Of a stretch of DNA of 64,000 bases, positions 1 through 8,094 are shown piece after piece; the stretch's first letter is position 1; each line of letters opens with the position of its first letter. Source of the DNA: Bradyrhizobium huanghuaihaiense (GTDB taxonomy: Bacteria > Pseudomonadota > Alphaproteobacteria > Rhizobiales > Xanthobacteraceae); the NCBI RefSeq assembly GCF_007830635.1, contig NZ_VLLA01000021.1:1-64000 (forward strand), given 5' to 3'. The notes under the pieces are model-generated. The model worked only from the letters and a program-made list of their open reading frames with translations. It was not told where the DNA came from and did no database searches. The position numbers were made by a program, and so were the translations under genes.

Positions 1-397
1 GGCTGACTTCTGCGCTGCGGTCAGGCCGTCTTGCGACGGTCTCAGTCTCGTTGCCGAGACACAGCGCAGACCTCCCGAGGTAAGACCGACCGCCTTCACC
101 GCACGCCCGCCGAATTTACCACCCCGACCTTTGATGACCTTGGACTTCGCGATCAATTGCTCGCTCGTCCGGCCGGGTAGGCCTCGTTATCCGGTGTTTG
201 TCCATCGGGCCGCGGCTTTGCTCCACGCTTTCTTCAGACCCCACCTCACGATGACGCCCTTGCGCTTCGCTAATCCTTCGCCGCCATCAGGCTGGATAGA
301 GGACTTCCACCTCCAAGCTGTCGCTCATACTCGGCACACAATCGAAAGGCCCCGGACGTGTCCGGGGCCTTTTGCATTTCGAACATGTGATCGCGTT
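1..397. other. Left-edge region without a supported gene
   Basis: The first 397 bases hold no gene I can support. A plus-strand frame from 131 to 499 can be read, but its product is rich in Arg, Pro and His, matches no family I know, and runs antisense into the 3' end of the NTF2-like gene. The stretch around 195-345 reminds me of a noncoding remnant that recurs beside insertion elements in proteobacteria. That is memory only, and no terminal repeats or transposase are visible. The only clear signal is the hairpin at 345-374. Confidence 0.4.
345..374 (-). terminator. Bidirectional rho-independent terminator
   Basis: A near-perfect GC-rich hairpin (arms around 346-356 and 361-371) is flanked by AAA on one side and TTTT on the other. 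It lies 24 bases beyond the stop codon of the minus-strand NTF2-like gene, so its main role is probably to end that transcript. The symmetry means it could also stop rightward transcription entering from the left edge. Confidence 0.75.
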
Positions 398-877
398 CTA
401 CCAGGCCTTCACCGGCCGATTGGCGTGGCTTGCCTGCGGCACACCGCGATTGAGCGACATGTGCGAATGCACGCACAGCCAGCCATCGTTATCCTTTGAA
501 AACAGCATCGTCGCCCGGCCCGGTCGCGCAAACGCACTGCCATCGGGATGATAGCCCGTGCTGGTCCACGGCGCGATCACGGTCGCCATCGCTCCGTCGG
601 GTGATGCCAGAACAGAGGCCTGGTCGAGGACGAAATGGAAGTCGGCCGTCTTCGGCCAGACGTTGTCCCATTGCGTCTTGACCCATTGATCGAGGCCGGG
701 GATGACATCGTTGTGCGTGCCGAAGGCGAGCACGTCGGGATGGAAGAGCGGCCTTGCCGAGGCGTAGTCGACCTCGCGGACATAACCCGCGAAGGTGTCA
801 AGCCACTGGCGGAAGAACTGCGTGATCTCGGTGTTCGCGGTCGGCAAAGGCGCCATTGCCTGCTCCATATTGGCCAC
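398..877 (-). CDS. SnoaL/NTF2-like domain protein
   Basis: This 159-residue protein has the cone-shaped NTF2/SnoaL-like fold signature of the SnoaL_3 type: an N-terminal helix pair (ITQFFRQWLDTFAGYV), a conserved FHPDVLAFGTH segment, then strands ending in WLCVHSHMSLN. Such proteins act as small-ligand pockets, sometimes as isomerases or hydrolases, more often with unknown substrate. Length is normal and no signal peptide is seen. It stands alone on the minus strand with a terminator directly downstream. The fold is well supported, the biochemical role is unknown. Confidence 0.75.
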   Translation of the reverse strand: MANMEQAMAPLPTANTEITQFFRQWLDTFAGYVREVDYASARPLFHPDVLAFGTHNDVIPGLDQWVKTQWDNVWPKTADFHFVLDQASVLASPDGAMATVIAPWTSTGYHPDGSAFARPGRATMLFSKDNDGWLCVHSHMSLNRGVPQASHANRPVKAW

Positions 878-997
878 AAGGTCTCTACCCTTACATCACA
901 GTGCGTCTGATGTCCGCCATGTTGCCGGTAGTGGAGGCAAGCCGATCGCTTCTGACGTCGCACGTAGCCAAACAATCGACGCCGTGCCGATACCAGT

Positions 998-1729
998 TTA
1001 CGTTCGCAAATAGGGTAGGAGCAAAAGCTGAAGGCCAGCCATGCCCAGGATCGCTGCCAGAGCGCAACGTGTCATCCTTTCCGACAACCAGCGCAAACCT
1101 ATCAGTGTCCCGAGCATCGCACCTACAAGCGCCGCCAACGCATAGAGCCACGTCTGCTCGGAGGGGGTTTGACCGGCATATGCTGCGCCGAGAAACCCCA
1201 GAACCGAATTTGCCAAAATGAAGGGCGCTGAGAGAGCTGCCGTCTGTTTCGGCGAAGCCCAGCGCAGCGTAATCAAGATCGGTGCCAGGAAGATCCCGCC
1301 ACCAACACCGGTAAGCCCAGACACGAGACCAACCGTCGCACCGACAGCGAAGGCGCCGCGCAACGGAATCGATCGATCTTGTGCTCCCTGACGTACGTGA
1401 CCGACAGCAAGGATTGCCGCCGCGAGCAAAAGCACGACTCCAGTAAAAGCCTTGTACAGATGCGCATCAAGCACGATGAACCCGCCGACAAGAGCGGCCG
1501 GCAGCGACGCGGCTAGCAACGGACGGAGTTTGGTCCAGTCGACCAAACGACCGCGATTGAAAAGCCAGGTGGAGTACGTGGCAGCAACGATATTCAGCAG
1601 GAGGGCCGTGGGACGCATCTCAACCGGTGGAAACGAGGCGAACGCCATCAAGGCGAGAAACGCCGTACCGCCAGCTTGGCCCACCGTTGCGTACAACAGC
1701 GAAATGACCGCAAATAACACCGAGAGCAT
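998..1729 (-). CDS. TauE/SafE family permease (sulfite exporter-like)
   Basis: A polytopic membrane protein of the TauE/SafE (DUF81) family, which moves sulfite, sulfoacetate or other organic anions across the inner membrane. Both family repeats are visible: LYATVGQAGGTAFLALMA near the N-terminus and LVSGLTGVGGGIFLAPIL in the second half, with about eight hydrophobic helices. The longest frame would begin at 1810, but a minus-strand terminator (1768-1795) lies inside that extension. The ATG at 1729 gives a start just before the first helix, so I use it (243 residues). The substrate cannot be read from sequence. The gene stands alone. Confidence 0.8.
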   Translation of the reverse strand: MLSVLFAVISLLYATVGQAGGTAFLALMAFASFPPVEMRPTALLLNIVAATYSTWLFNRGRLVDWTKLRPLLAASLPAALVGGFIVLDAHLYKAFTGVVLLLAAAILAVGHVRQGAQDRSIPLRGAFAVGATVGLVSGLTGVGGGIFLAPILITLRWASPKQTAALSAPFILANSVLGFLGAAYAGQTPSEQTWLYALAALVGAMLGTLIGLRWLSERMTRCALAAILGMAGLQLLLLPYLRT

Positions 1730-1767
1730 TCCGCCTACGTACAACGTAGGCGGCCGAGACCACAAAG

Positions 1768-1795
1768 AAAAAAGCCCCTGAGCGTGCTCCGGGCT
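1768..1795 (-). terminator. Minus-strand rho-independent terminator
   Basis: Read on the minus strand, a GCCC/GGGC plus GAGC/GCTC stem is followed by six U residues (AAAAAA at 1768-1773 on the plus strand). It lies between the LpxO-like gene (stop at 1912) and the permease start at 1729, and should end the LpxO-like transcript. Its position argues against the longer permease start at 1810. Confidence 0.7.
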
Positions 1796-1810
1796 TTGTG
1801 ATTCAGGCAC

Positions 1811-1896
1811 CGTAGCCCGGATGAAGCAAAGCGTAATCCGGGGCTCTCTCGCCGCGACAACGGTTCCGGATTTCGCTTCGCTCCATCCGGGCTACG
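1811..1896. repeat. Interspersed palindromic repeat, family A (GTAGCCCGGATG)
   Basis: An 86-base imperfect palindrome begins CGTAGCCCGGATGAAGC and ends with the reverse complement (GCTCCATCCGGGCTACG). The arms are about 23 bases with two mismatches. REP-like elements with this core are common between genes in Bradyrhizobium. It sits between the LpxO-like gene and the permease. Confidence 0.8.
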
Positions 1897-1911
1897 CAGT
1901 CGCACCGCGGC

Positions 1912-2841
1912 CTACCGCAGCGCCGACAGCACGATGAGGCCGAGGATCAGCGCCGTCAGCGAATATTTCAGCGTGTAGTAGACGTTGCGGTTCCACTCCT
2001 TGACCTTACGGCTGGCGAGGTGGATCTCGTAGAGCTTGCCGAACACCTTGTTGAGCACGCCGACATTCTCGCCCTCGACGTTCTGGGTCGCCGACGCCTT
2101 GACGATGTGATGGCTGACCCAGCGATTGATCGCGGTCATGAAGCCGAACTTCATCGGACGCTCGACGTCGCAGAACAGGATGATGCGGTTGACGTCGGTC
2201 TGGTTCTCGGCGCTGTGGATGAAGGTCTCGTCGAACATGAAGGCCTCGCCGTCGCGCCAGACGCATTCGACGCCATCGACGAGGATGCGGCACCTATTCG
2301 AGTTCGGCGTGACGAGGCCGAGATGGTAGCGCAGCGAGCCCGCGAAGGGATCGCGGTGCGCCCCTAACTTGCCGCCCGGCGGCAGCATCGCGAACATCGC
2401 GCCGTGCACGCTCGGGATCGACTTGAGCAGCTCCACCGTCTTCGGGCACAGCGTGTTCGCCGACGGCAGGAAGTCGTCGTACCATTTCAGGTAAAAGCGT
2501 TTCCAGCCGCTCTTGAAGAACGAGTAGAAGCCCCAGTCGTTGTTCTTGGCCGCCGCGCGGATAAAACCTTCGTCGAACAGGCGCACGGCCTCGTCGCGGA
2601 TCGTCTCCCAGTTCTCGCTGAGGGGCTTGAGCTCCGGAAACTGATCGACCGAGATCACCGGCTTGTTCGGCACGGCCGAGCCGGCGTACATCAGCACGTT
2701 GTACGGCGCGAGGTAGGTCGAATGATCGCCAAGCTGGCGCGCGAAGCGCAGCCGCTGCTTGCCGCGGAAGTGAACGTAGATCGTCGAGGCCGCAAGCACA
2801 TATAAAATGACGAGTTGCGGCGCAAAAAGCTGTTTCAGCAT
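1912..2841 (-). CDS. LpxO-like aspartyl/asparaginyl beta-hydroxylase family dioxygenase
   Basis: A 309-residue Fe(II)/2-oxoglutarate dioxygenase of the Asp/Asn beta-hydroxylase family. The iron facial triad is visible as H162-x-D164 (in AHRDPF) and H209 (in TFIHSAEN), with R219 placed to bind 2-oxoglutarate. A hydrophobic anchor lies at residues 8-24 and a second one at the C-terminus. Size and membrane anchoring match LpxO, the lipid A acyl-chain 2-hydroxylase of the inner membrane, rather than soluble peptide hydroxylases. The gene stands alone and ends at a minus-strand terminator. The lipid A role is inferred from architecture, because other lipids could be substrates. Confidence 0.8.
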   Translation of the reverse strand: MLKQLFAPQLVILYVLAASTIYVHFRGKQRLRFARQLGDHSTYLAPYNVLMYAGSAVPNKPVISVDQFPELKPLSENWETIRDEAVRLFDEGFIRAAAKNNDWGFYSFFKSGWKRFYLKWYDDFLPSANTLCPKTVELLKSIPSVHGAMFAMLPPGGKLGAHRDPFAGSLRYHLGLVTPNSNRCRILVDGVECVWRDGEAFMFDETFIHSAENQTDVNRIILFCDVERPMKFGFMTAINRWVSHHIVKASATQNVEGENVGVLNKVFGKLYEIHLASRKVKEWNRNVYYTLKYSLTALILGLIVLSALR

Positions 2842-2986
2842 TTCCCCAAGTTCCCAGGTGACCCAGCCGGGGACGTCATCTACTCCGACCCGGCGCGAGC
2901 AGCAAGATATTCACCGGTGGGTTGCAATCACACCGGAGAGAGCAAGGGAATGGAATTTGGGGCTAAACCGGCCGAGACGAACCGAA

Positions 2987-3142
2987 TTAGGCCCGCGACA
3001 GCGCCTGGAGACCCTTGAAGGTCAGCCGCTTGGGGTCGGTGACGCCGGCGAGGTAGAGCCGGCGGATGAACGCGATCACGGCGTCGCGATCGCAATCGGT
3101 CAGCGCGACGACGGCGTCGACCGCGATCTTCTGGGCTTCCAT
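2987..3142 (-). CDS. Conserved-looking small protein, 51 residues
   Basis: A 51-residue frame starts MEAQKIAVDAVVALTDCDRD and ends KGLQALSRA. It has a good Shine-Dalgarno sequence (GAGGTGA, about 8 bases before the ATG) and typical high-GC third positions. The product is predicted to be helical, soluble and without a signal peptide. I do not recognise a domain. It lies upstream of the LpxO-like gene on the same strand with a 145-base gap, so co-transcription is possible but not shown. Confidence 0.6.
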   Translation of the reverse strand: MEAQKIAVDAVVALTDCDRDAVIAFIRRLYLAGVTDPKRLTFKGLQALSRA

Positions 3143-3289
3143 TGGGCTCACCTCGGCCTTGCGAGTAACCCCGGCCGAGACAGGCTAGGACTCATCCGTT
3201 AAATCGGCGTTAACCGTTTGGGAACCATCGCCGATTCAGCCGGCCCACCGTATACGCAAAACAACGCATTGCGGCCGGCGGGAAGCGGC

Positions 3290-4212
3290 TCAGCGCGCCT
3301 TGATGCTGTTCTTCAGCAGCGCAAACTGCTTCTTCAACCGGGGCACGGCGAAGTCGGTGAAGGCCCGTACCTTGGGCACCGAGATCCGGCCCTGCGGGCA
3401 GATCAGGTGCGCGGGCATCTCCGGATCCTCATCGTCTGCCAGCACGATCTCGAGCTCGCCGCGCCCGACCTGCTCGGCCACCTGGTACGAATACATCCGC
3501 GCCACGCCGCGCCCGGCCACAGCGGAGGCCACCGCCGCATAGGTGCTGTTGACGACGAGCCGCGGGGTGAACTGCACGGTGCGCGGCGCCGACGAGCCCG
3601 CCTGCGGCGCGAAGGTCCAGGAATTGGGCAGATGCGCCATCGCGACGATCTGGTGTTTTGCGAGATCGCCCGGCTCGGCGATGCGCGGATGCTGCTTCAG
3701 GTAGCGGGGGGCGGCCACCACGACACGGCTGATGCCGCCGACCCGCATCGCCACCATCGCGAATCCGCCAGCGGACCGATGCGAAGCGCGACGTCGACGC
3801 CCTCCTCGATCAGATTCACCGCACGGTCGAACAGCAGGAGTTTTGCCGATACGGTCGGATAGGCATCGAGGAATGCGTCGAGGATCGGCCGCAGCACCAT
3901 CTCGCCCGAGACCACCGGAGCGGTGATCGTGAGCAGGCCGCGCGGCGCGGTGTGCGGTCCGGCCGCGATGTCCTCGGCTTCCTCCAGCTCGGTGAGCACG
4001 CGGCGGCAGATCGCGACATAGCGCTCGCCCTCCTCGCTCAGCTTGATCGAGCGTGTCGTCCGGTGCAGCAGCTCGGCGCCGACGCGCTCTTCCAGAAACG
4101 CGATGGCGCGGCTCACCGCCGCGGGTGAGCGGCCGAGCTTGCGGCCTGCGGCGGCGAGGCTGCCCTCGTCCACCGCAAGCACGAACACATTCATCGCATC
4201 CAGACGATCCAT
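3290..4212 (-). pseudogene. LysR-family transcriptional regulator, broken by a frameshift
   Basis: Two overlapping minus-strand frames together make one LysR regulator of normal length (about 307 residues). The N-terminal part has the winged HTH (MNVFVLAVDEGSLAAAGRKL, then SRAIAFLEERVGAELLHRTT) and the start of the effector domain. The reading frame shifts by one base near 3758-3770, just after LRIGPLADS, and the rest continues in another frame as MVAMRVGGISRVVVAAPRYL. A single missing base explains it. It is divergent from the SDR operon starting at 4426, so it would be the expected local regulator. It could be a true pseudogene or a sequencing error. Confidence 0.8.
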
Positions 4213-4425
4213 GCGCGTCCCGCCGTCCCCCGAGATTTCAGCTGCAGGCTAGGCGTTCGCTGCGGTCGCGACAACCGCCACCGGGCGACGATCCGGCATT
4301 CGTTCGCGCCGCGAAAGAGTGTCTGCCGGGCAGCGGATATTCGCAAGCAAGCCGCCGCAGCGTACCTCAGCGGGCAAGCCAGCGGCTGCTGGCGCAGGTC
4401 TTCAAGCCAACAACAGGAGTCCGTC

Positions 4426-5136
4426 ATGGGTATCGAGCAGAAAGTCGCCATCATCACCGGTGCATCACAGGGTATCGGCGCCGCCCTGGTGCAGGGTTTT
4501 CGCGATCGCAACTATCGCGTCGTCGCAACGGCGCGCTCCATCAAGCCGTCGGGCGACGATGACGTCCTCGCCGTCGCGGGCGACATCGCCGACCGGTCCA
4601 CCGCCGAGCGCGTGGTGTCGCAGGCGATCGCCCGCTTCGGCCGCGTCGACACGCTGGTCAACAACGCCGGCATCTTCGTCGCCAAGCCCTTCACGCAGTA
4701 CACGGCCGAAGATTATGCGGCGGTGATGGGCACCAACGTCGCGGGCTTCTTCAACATCACGCAGCTCGCCATTGCCGAGATGGAGAAGCAGGGATCCGGC
4801 CACGTGGTCCAGATCACGACCACGCTGGTCGACCACGCCAATTCCAACGTGCCCTCGGTACTGGCCTCGCTGAGCAAGGGCGGGCTGAACGCCGCGACAA
4901 AATCGCTCGCGATCGAATACGCCAGGCGCGGCATCCGCGTAAATGCTGTGTCGCCCGGCATCATCAAGTCGCCGATGCACGCCATCGCGACGCATGCGCA
5001 GTACGGCGCGATGCATCCCCTGGGCCACATGGGCGAGATGTCCGACATCGTCGATGCCGTGCTCTATCTCGAACGTGCCTCCTTCGTCACCGGCGAGATC
5101 CTGCATGTCGACGGCGGCCAGAGCGCCGGCCACTGA
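4426..5136 (+). CDS. SDR-family protein lacking the catalytic tyrosine
   Basis: A 236-residue short-chain dehydrogenase/reductase fold. The dinucleotide motif is TGASQGIG, the NNAG strand motif is intact, and the C-terminus reads VTGEILHVDGG. At the active site, the usual YxxxK reads ASLSK (within PSVLASLSKGGLNAATKS). The lysine is kept, but the tyrosine position holds alanine. It may bind NAD(P)H yet use altered chemistry. It is the first gene of an operon with a tautomerase and an MFS transporter and is divergent from the broken LysR gene. The substrate is unknown. Confidence 0.8.
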   Translation: MGIEQKVAIITGASQGIGAALVQGFRDRNYRVVATARSIKPSGDDDVLAVAGDIADRSTAERVVSQAIARFGRVDTLVNNAGIFVAKPFTQYTAEDYAAVMGTNVAGFFNITQLAIAEMEKQGSGHVVQITTTLVDHANSNVPSVLASLSKGGLNAATKSLAIEYARRGIRVNAVSPGIIKSPMHAIATHAQYGAMHPLGHMGEMSDIVDAVLYLERASFVTGEILHVDGGQSAGH

Positions 5137-5152
5137 GCCGAGGAGACAGACA

Positions 5153-5389
5153 ATGCCCATCGTCACCATTCAAGTGACCCGCGAGGGAACGACGCCGGGT
5201 GCGGCGTCGCTCACGGCGGAGGAGAAGGCGGCGCTGATCAAGGGTTCGAGCCAGCTCCTGCTCGACGTGCTCGGCAAGCCGCTCGAGTCCACTTTCGTCG
5301 TGATCGAGGAAGTCGACACCGACAATTGGGGCTGGGGCGGCCTGCCCGTTCAGGAATTCCGGCGCCGCAGCGCAGCCCAGACAGGATGA
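5153..5389 (+). CDS. 4-oxalocrotonate tautomerase family protein
   Basis: A 78-residue tautomerase-superfamily protein. It begins MPIVTIQV, so processing of Met exposes the catalytic N-terminal proline. The family pattern continues with LTAEEKAALIKGSSQLLLDV and STFVVIEEVDTDNWGWGG. Members interconvert keto and enol forms of small acids. The start is fixed by the need for Pro directly after Met and by the GAGGAG ribosome site 8 bases upstream. It lies 16 bases after the SDR stop, hence the same operon. The substrate is not known. Confidence 0.85.
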   Translation: MPIVTIQVTREGTTPGAASLTAEEKAALIKGSSQLLLDVLGKPLESTFVVIEEVDTDNWGWGGLPVQEFRRRSAAQTG

Positions 5390-5419
5390 TCCGCGCGCCG
5401 TCGCGCGCAGGAGGATGAC

Positions 5420-6667
5420 ATGACCAACACAGATTCGAAGCGACACGTCGAGACCCGGCCGCAGCAGCGGCAGGGATCGGCGTCACAACAAACATCCTCA
5501 CAGCAAACCTGGCGATACGCCGTGGCGGGTTTGTCCGCATCGCTGGTCGGGCTCGGCCTCGCCCGCTTTTCCTACACGCCGCTGATCCCGGCCCTGATCG
5601 CAGCAAAGTGGTTCAGCGCATCCGATGTCGTCTATCTCGGTGCTGCGAACCTCGCCGGCTATCTCGCCGGCGCGCTCGCGGCACGCGCCATCGCCAGCAG
5701 AATCGGCGCAGTCCGCGCGCTGCGGGCGATGATGCTGCTCGCCACCCTCTCCTTCTTTGCAAGTTCAGCGCCGGTATCGTTCACCTGGTTCTTTGCCTGG
5801 CGCTTCCTGTCGGGCCTCACCGGCGGCATCATCATGGTGCTGGCAGCGTCCGTCATTCTGCCGCATACATCGGCCGCAAGGCGCGGCATCGTCGGCGGCG
5901 TGATCTTCGCCGGTGTCGGCCTCGGCGTCGCCGCTTCGGGCACGCTGGGGCCGTTGCTCCTGCAGCAGGGCTTGCAGCAGAGCTGGTATGGCCTCGGCGT
6001 GCTCTCGGCCGTGCTCACACTCGCGAGCTGGTGGAACTGGCCCGCCGAAGCAAAGGCGGATGCTGCGCCTTCGCATCAAGCCAAGCACCATCGCAGCTCG
6101 CCGGCCGCCCGTGCGCTGCTTGTGCAGTACGGCCTCAACGCCGTGGCGCTGGTGCCCCACATGGTCTTCATCGTGGATTTCGTGGCGCGCGGCCTCGGCC
6201 AGGGCATTGCCGCGGGATCGCGCTACTGGGTGCTGTACGGTCTCGGCGCCATCGTCGGCCCGCTCGTCACCGGCCATCTCGGCGACCGCTCCGGTTTTGG
6301 TCCCGCCCTGCGCGCGGCGTTCCTGATCGAGGCGGCGGCCGTGCTGCTCCCGACCGTCAGCACCGCGCCGCTGTCGCTGATCGTGTCGAGCGTCGTGGTC
6401 GGCGGCTTCACACCAGGCATCGTGCCGCTGGTGCTCGGACGCATCCACGAGCTCGTGCCTCATTCGACCGAGCAGCAGCGCGCGACCTGGAGCCATGCCA
6501 CCACCAGCTTCGCGCTGTTCCAGGCGGCCGCGGCCTACGGCTTCTCCTGGATCTACGCGCAGACCGGCGGAGACTATCAGGTCCTGTTCGGCCTCGGTGG
6601 CGGCGCGGTGGTGCTGGCACTGGCGATCGATCTCGGCCTCGCCCTGATCGTCCCGCGCAGATCCTGA
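5420..6667 (+). CDS. MFS transporter, YbfB/YjiJ-like
   Basis: A 415-residue major facilitator superfamily protein with about twelve membrane helices after a polar, Gln/Ser-rich N-terminal tail of about 30 residues. The segment LGLARFSYTPLIPALI followed by LGAANLAGYLAGAL is typical of the YbfB/YjiJ subgroup, whose substrates are mostly unknown. It lies 30 bases after the tautomerase gene with an AGGAGGAT ribosome site and closes the three-gene operon, probably importing or exporting the metabolite handled by the SDR-tautomerase pair. Confidence 0.8.
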   Translation: MTNTDSKRHVETRPQQRQGSASQQTSSQQTWRYAVAGLSASLVGLGLARFSYTPLIPALIAAKWFSASDVVYLGAANLAGYLAGALAARAIASRIGAVRALRAMMLLATLSFFASSAPVSFTWFFAWRFLSGLTGGIIMVLAASVILPHTSAARRGIVGGVIFAGVGLGVAASGTLGPLLLQQGLQQSWYGLGVLSAVLTLASWWNWPAEAKADAAPSHQAKHHRSSPAARALLVQYGLNAVALVPHMVFIVDFVARGLGQGIAAGSRYWVLYGLGAIVGPLVTGHLGDRSGFGPALRAAFLIEAAAVLLPTVSTAPLSLIVSSVVVGGFTPGIVPLVLGRIHELVPHSTEQQRATWSHATTSFALFQAAAAYGFSWIYAQTGGDYQVLFGLGGGAVVLALAIDLGLALIVPRRS

Positions 6668-6692
6668 GCGCGATGATGTCAGGCGAGCGGCA

Positions 6693-7322
6693 TTACCTGG
6701 CACCGGGCTTTGTCATGCTCTGAGCAAGCGACCTCAGCAACTCGGTTTGCTTCAGGACCAACTCACATTGCTTTCGCGCATGCGTGCCCGACAGCTCAAC
6801 CAACTCCGCCAGCGTTTTTGCACCGCCTAGCTCCCGCGCATACTCCAAGGTCGCGCCCGCATTGACCTTCATCAGTTCGAGCACGACGGTGCGACACTCG
6901 GCGGCCGTTCCAATCGCGTCGATGAGGTCGCTTTCCGCGACGACGGTTCCATTGGCTTCTGATGTCACACCGGCGAGCCGCGACTTGGCGAGGTCATTGG
7001 CATAGTTGAGCGTAGCGCTCAAGCCGTCCAAGGCGCGGGCTTGATACTGCTTGGCCATGTCCACCATGAGATCAGTGGTGGTACTGCTCGGAGGTTCAGG
7101 TCGTGCAACGATGACGCTGGCCGCTTCTTGTACCGGAACATTCATCGGAGCAGGCGCTTCTTGCACGATCTGCGGCGCATCTTGGGGGAAGACGGCGACC
7201 GAGCCCGGCGGCATGGCCAAGCCCTCGTCGACCGCCCGGCTCACTTCCGCCGCCAGTTCCAGCAGCGAGCGACGCCCGGCGCGGGCAACGTCAGCAGGCA
7301 GCTTTGAGCGCGCCTTTGCCAT
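6693..7322 (-). CDS. Phasin-family protein (polyhydroxyalkanoate granule-associated)
   Basis: A 209-residue protein starting MAKARSKLPADVARAG. Residues from about 85 onward have the phasin_2 pattern: amphipathic helices such as MAKQYQARALDGLSATLNYA and EYARELGGAKTLAELVELSG, ending KQCELVLKQTELLRSL. A Pro/Ala-rich middle (PQIVQEAPAPMNVPVQEA) links it to a basic N-terminal part. Phasins coat PHA granules. A longer frame to 7376 exists, but the 7322 ATG gives a better N-terminus. Either way it overlaps the 3' end of the parA-like gene by about 32 bases, implying translational coupling. Confidence 0.75.
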   Translation of the reverse strand: MAKARSKLPADVARAGRRSLLELAAEVSRAVDEGLAMPPGSVAVFPQDAPQIVQEAPAPMNVPVQEAASVIVARPEPPSSTTTDLMVDMAKQYQARALDGLSATLNYANDLAKSRLAGVTSEANGTVVAESDLIDAIGTAAECRTVVLELMKVNAGATLEYARELGGAKTLAELVELSGTHARKQCELVLKQTELLRSLAQSMTKPGAR

Positions 7323-7953
7323 AATCGTCCGACTCCTCGGCCAAGTGCGCCGCGATCCAACCCCACAAACTGACAATTTCGTCCGAAGCTTTGCCCACCG
7401 GTGCGAACTCCGTCACGCCCAACCCCGCTCCGAGCGCATCCTGGTGATCGTTACGCTGCGCAACAAACGGAAGCGCAAGCACACCGAGCGAGCTTAGCGA
7501 TGTGGCAGCTTCGCTCAGCCGGCCTCCCCGCGTCGGCGTCTGATTGAGGATGAAGGCAAATCGCCGATTGAGCCTGCGTATGGCGATCAGTGTAGGGATT
7601 GCGGCTTCGATATCGGCCGGGCTCGGGCGCGCCGGGATGAGACAGAGATCGGCGCAGGCGATGACGCGCATCGCCAGGCTGTTGGTCGTGGCAGCTGTGT
7701 CGATGATGGCAAGCCAGACGCCTTCGGCCCTCAGGCGCGCGATCAACGGTTCGATCTCGGCAGGATCAACTACGCGCTCGACGCGAGGATAGGGATGCTC
7801 GCGGCGCTCCTTCCATCTCGAGATCGTACCTTGTGCGTCCGCCTCGATGAGAGCAACGCGCTCCGAACGCTGCATTGCCGCCACCGCCAGTCCAACGGAC
7901 AGCGTACTCTTGCCGCTTCCGCCTTTTTGCGTGACCAGGGCAAGGACGTGCAT
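7291..7953 (-). CDS. ParA/MinD-family ATPase
   Basis: A 220-residue ParA-type P-loop ATPase with the deviant Walker A KGGSGKST at residues 10-17, a D-A-D switch segment (LIEADAQGT) and a Walker B-like LAIIDTAA. It is shorter than plasmid ParA and lacks a DNA-binding N-terminal extension, like the orphan ParAs that position protein cargo on the nucleoid. No ParB gene or parS-like sites are seen nearby. The next gene is a phasin overlapping its 3' end, so the likely cargo is a PHA granule. The cargo assignment is inference, the ATPase family is clear. Confidence 0.85.
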   Translation of the reverse strand: MHVLALVTQKGGSGKSTLSVGLAVAAMQRSERVALIEADAQGTISRWKERREHPYPRVERVVDPAEIEPLIARLRAEGVWLAIIDTAATTNSLAMRVIACADLCLIPARPSPADIEAAIPTLIAIRRLNRRFAFILNQTPTRGGRLSEAATSLSSLGVLALPFVAQRNDHQDALGAGLGVTEFAPVGKASDEIVSLWGWIAAHLAEESDDYGKGALKAAC

Positions 7954-8094
7954 GTCCCGCGCTCCCTCAGGACGGCAACGACGCGGAACTCAGACGTCGT
8001 CGGAAATAAACTTCTTGCAGCGCAAAAATACTACCGCAAGTCGCGATTCGTCTCAAGCGAACGCGGCGCCATGCCGGTATCCTACGCAGCAAGC

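Noticed and set aside
1..345. Insertion sequence end at the left edge
   Set aside because: The sequence feels like a mobile-element remnant, but there are no terminal inverted repeats, target duplications or transposase fragments to support it.
131..499. 122-codon plus-strand frame at the left edge
   Set aside because: Arg/Pro/His-rich product without family resemblance, poor start context, reads through a terminator and antisense to the NTF2-like gene.
998..1810. Longer start (1810) for the TauE/SafE permease
   Set aside because: The extension contains a minus-strand terminator and encodes polar residues before the first helix; 1729 fits better.
6693..7953. Plasmid-type parAB partition locus
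   Set aside because: There is no ParB, no centromere-like repeats and no replication gene nearby; the partner is a phasin.
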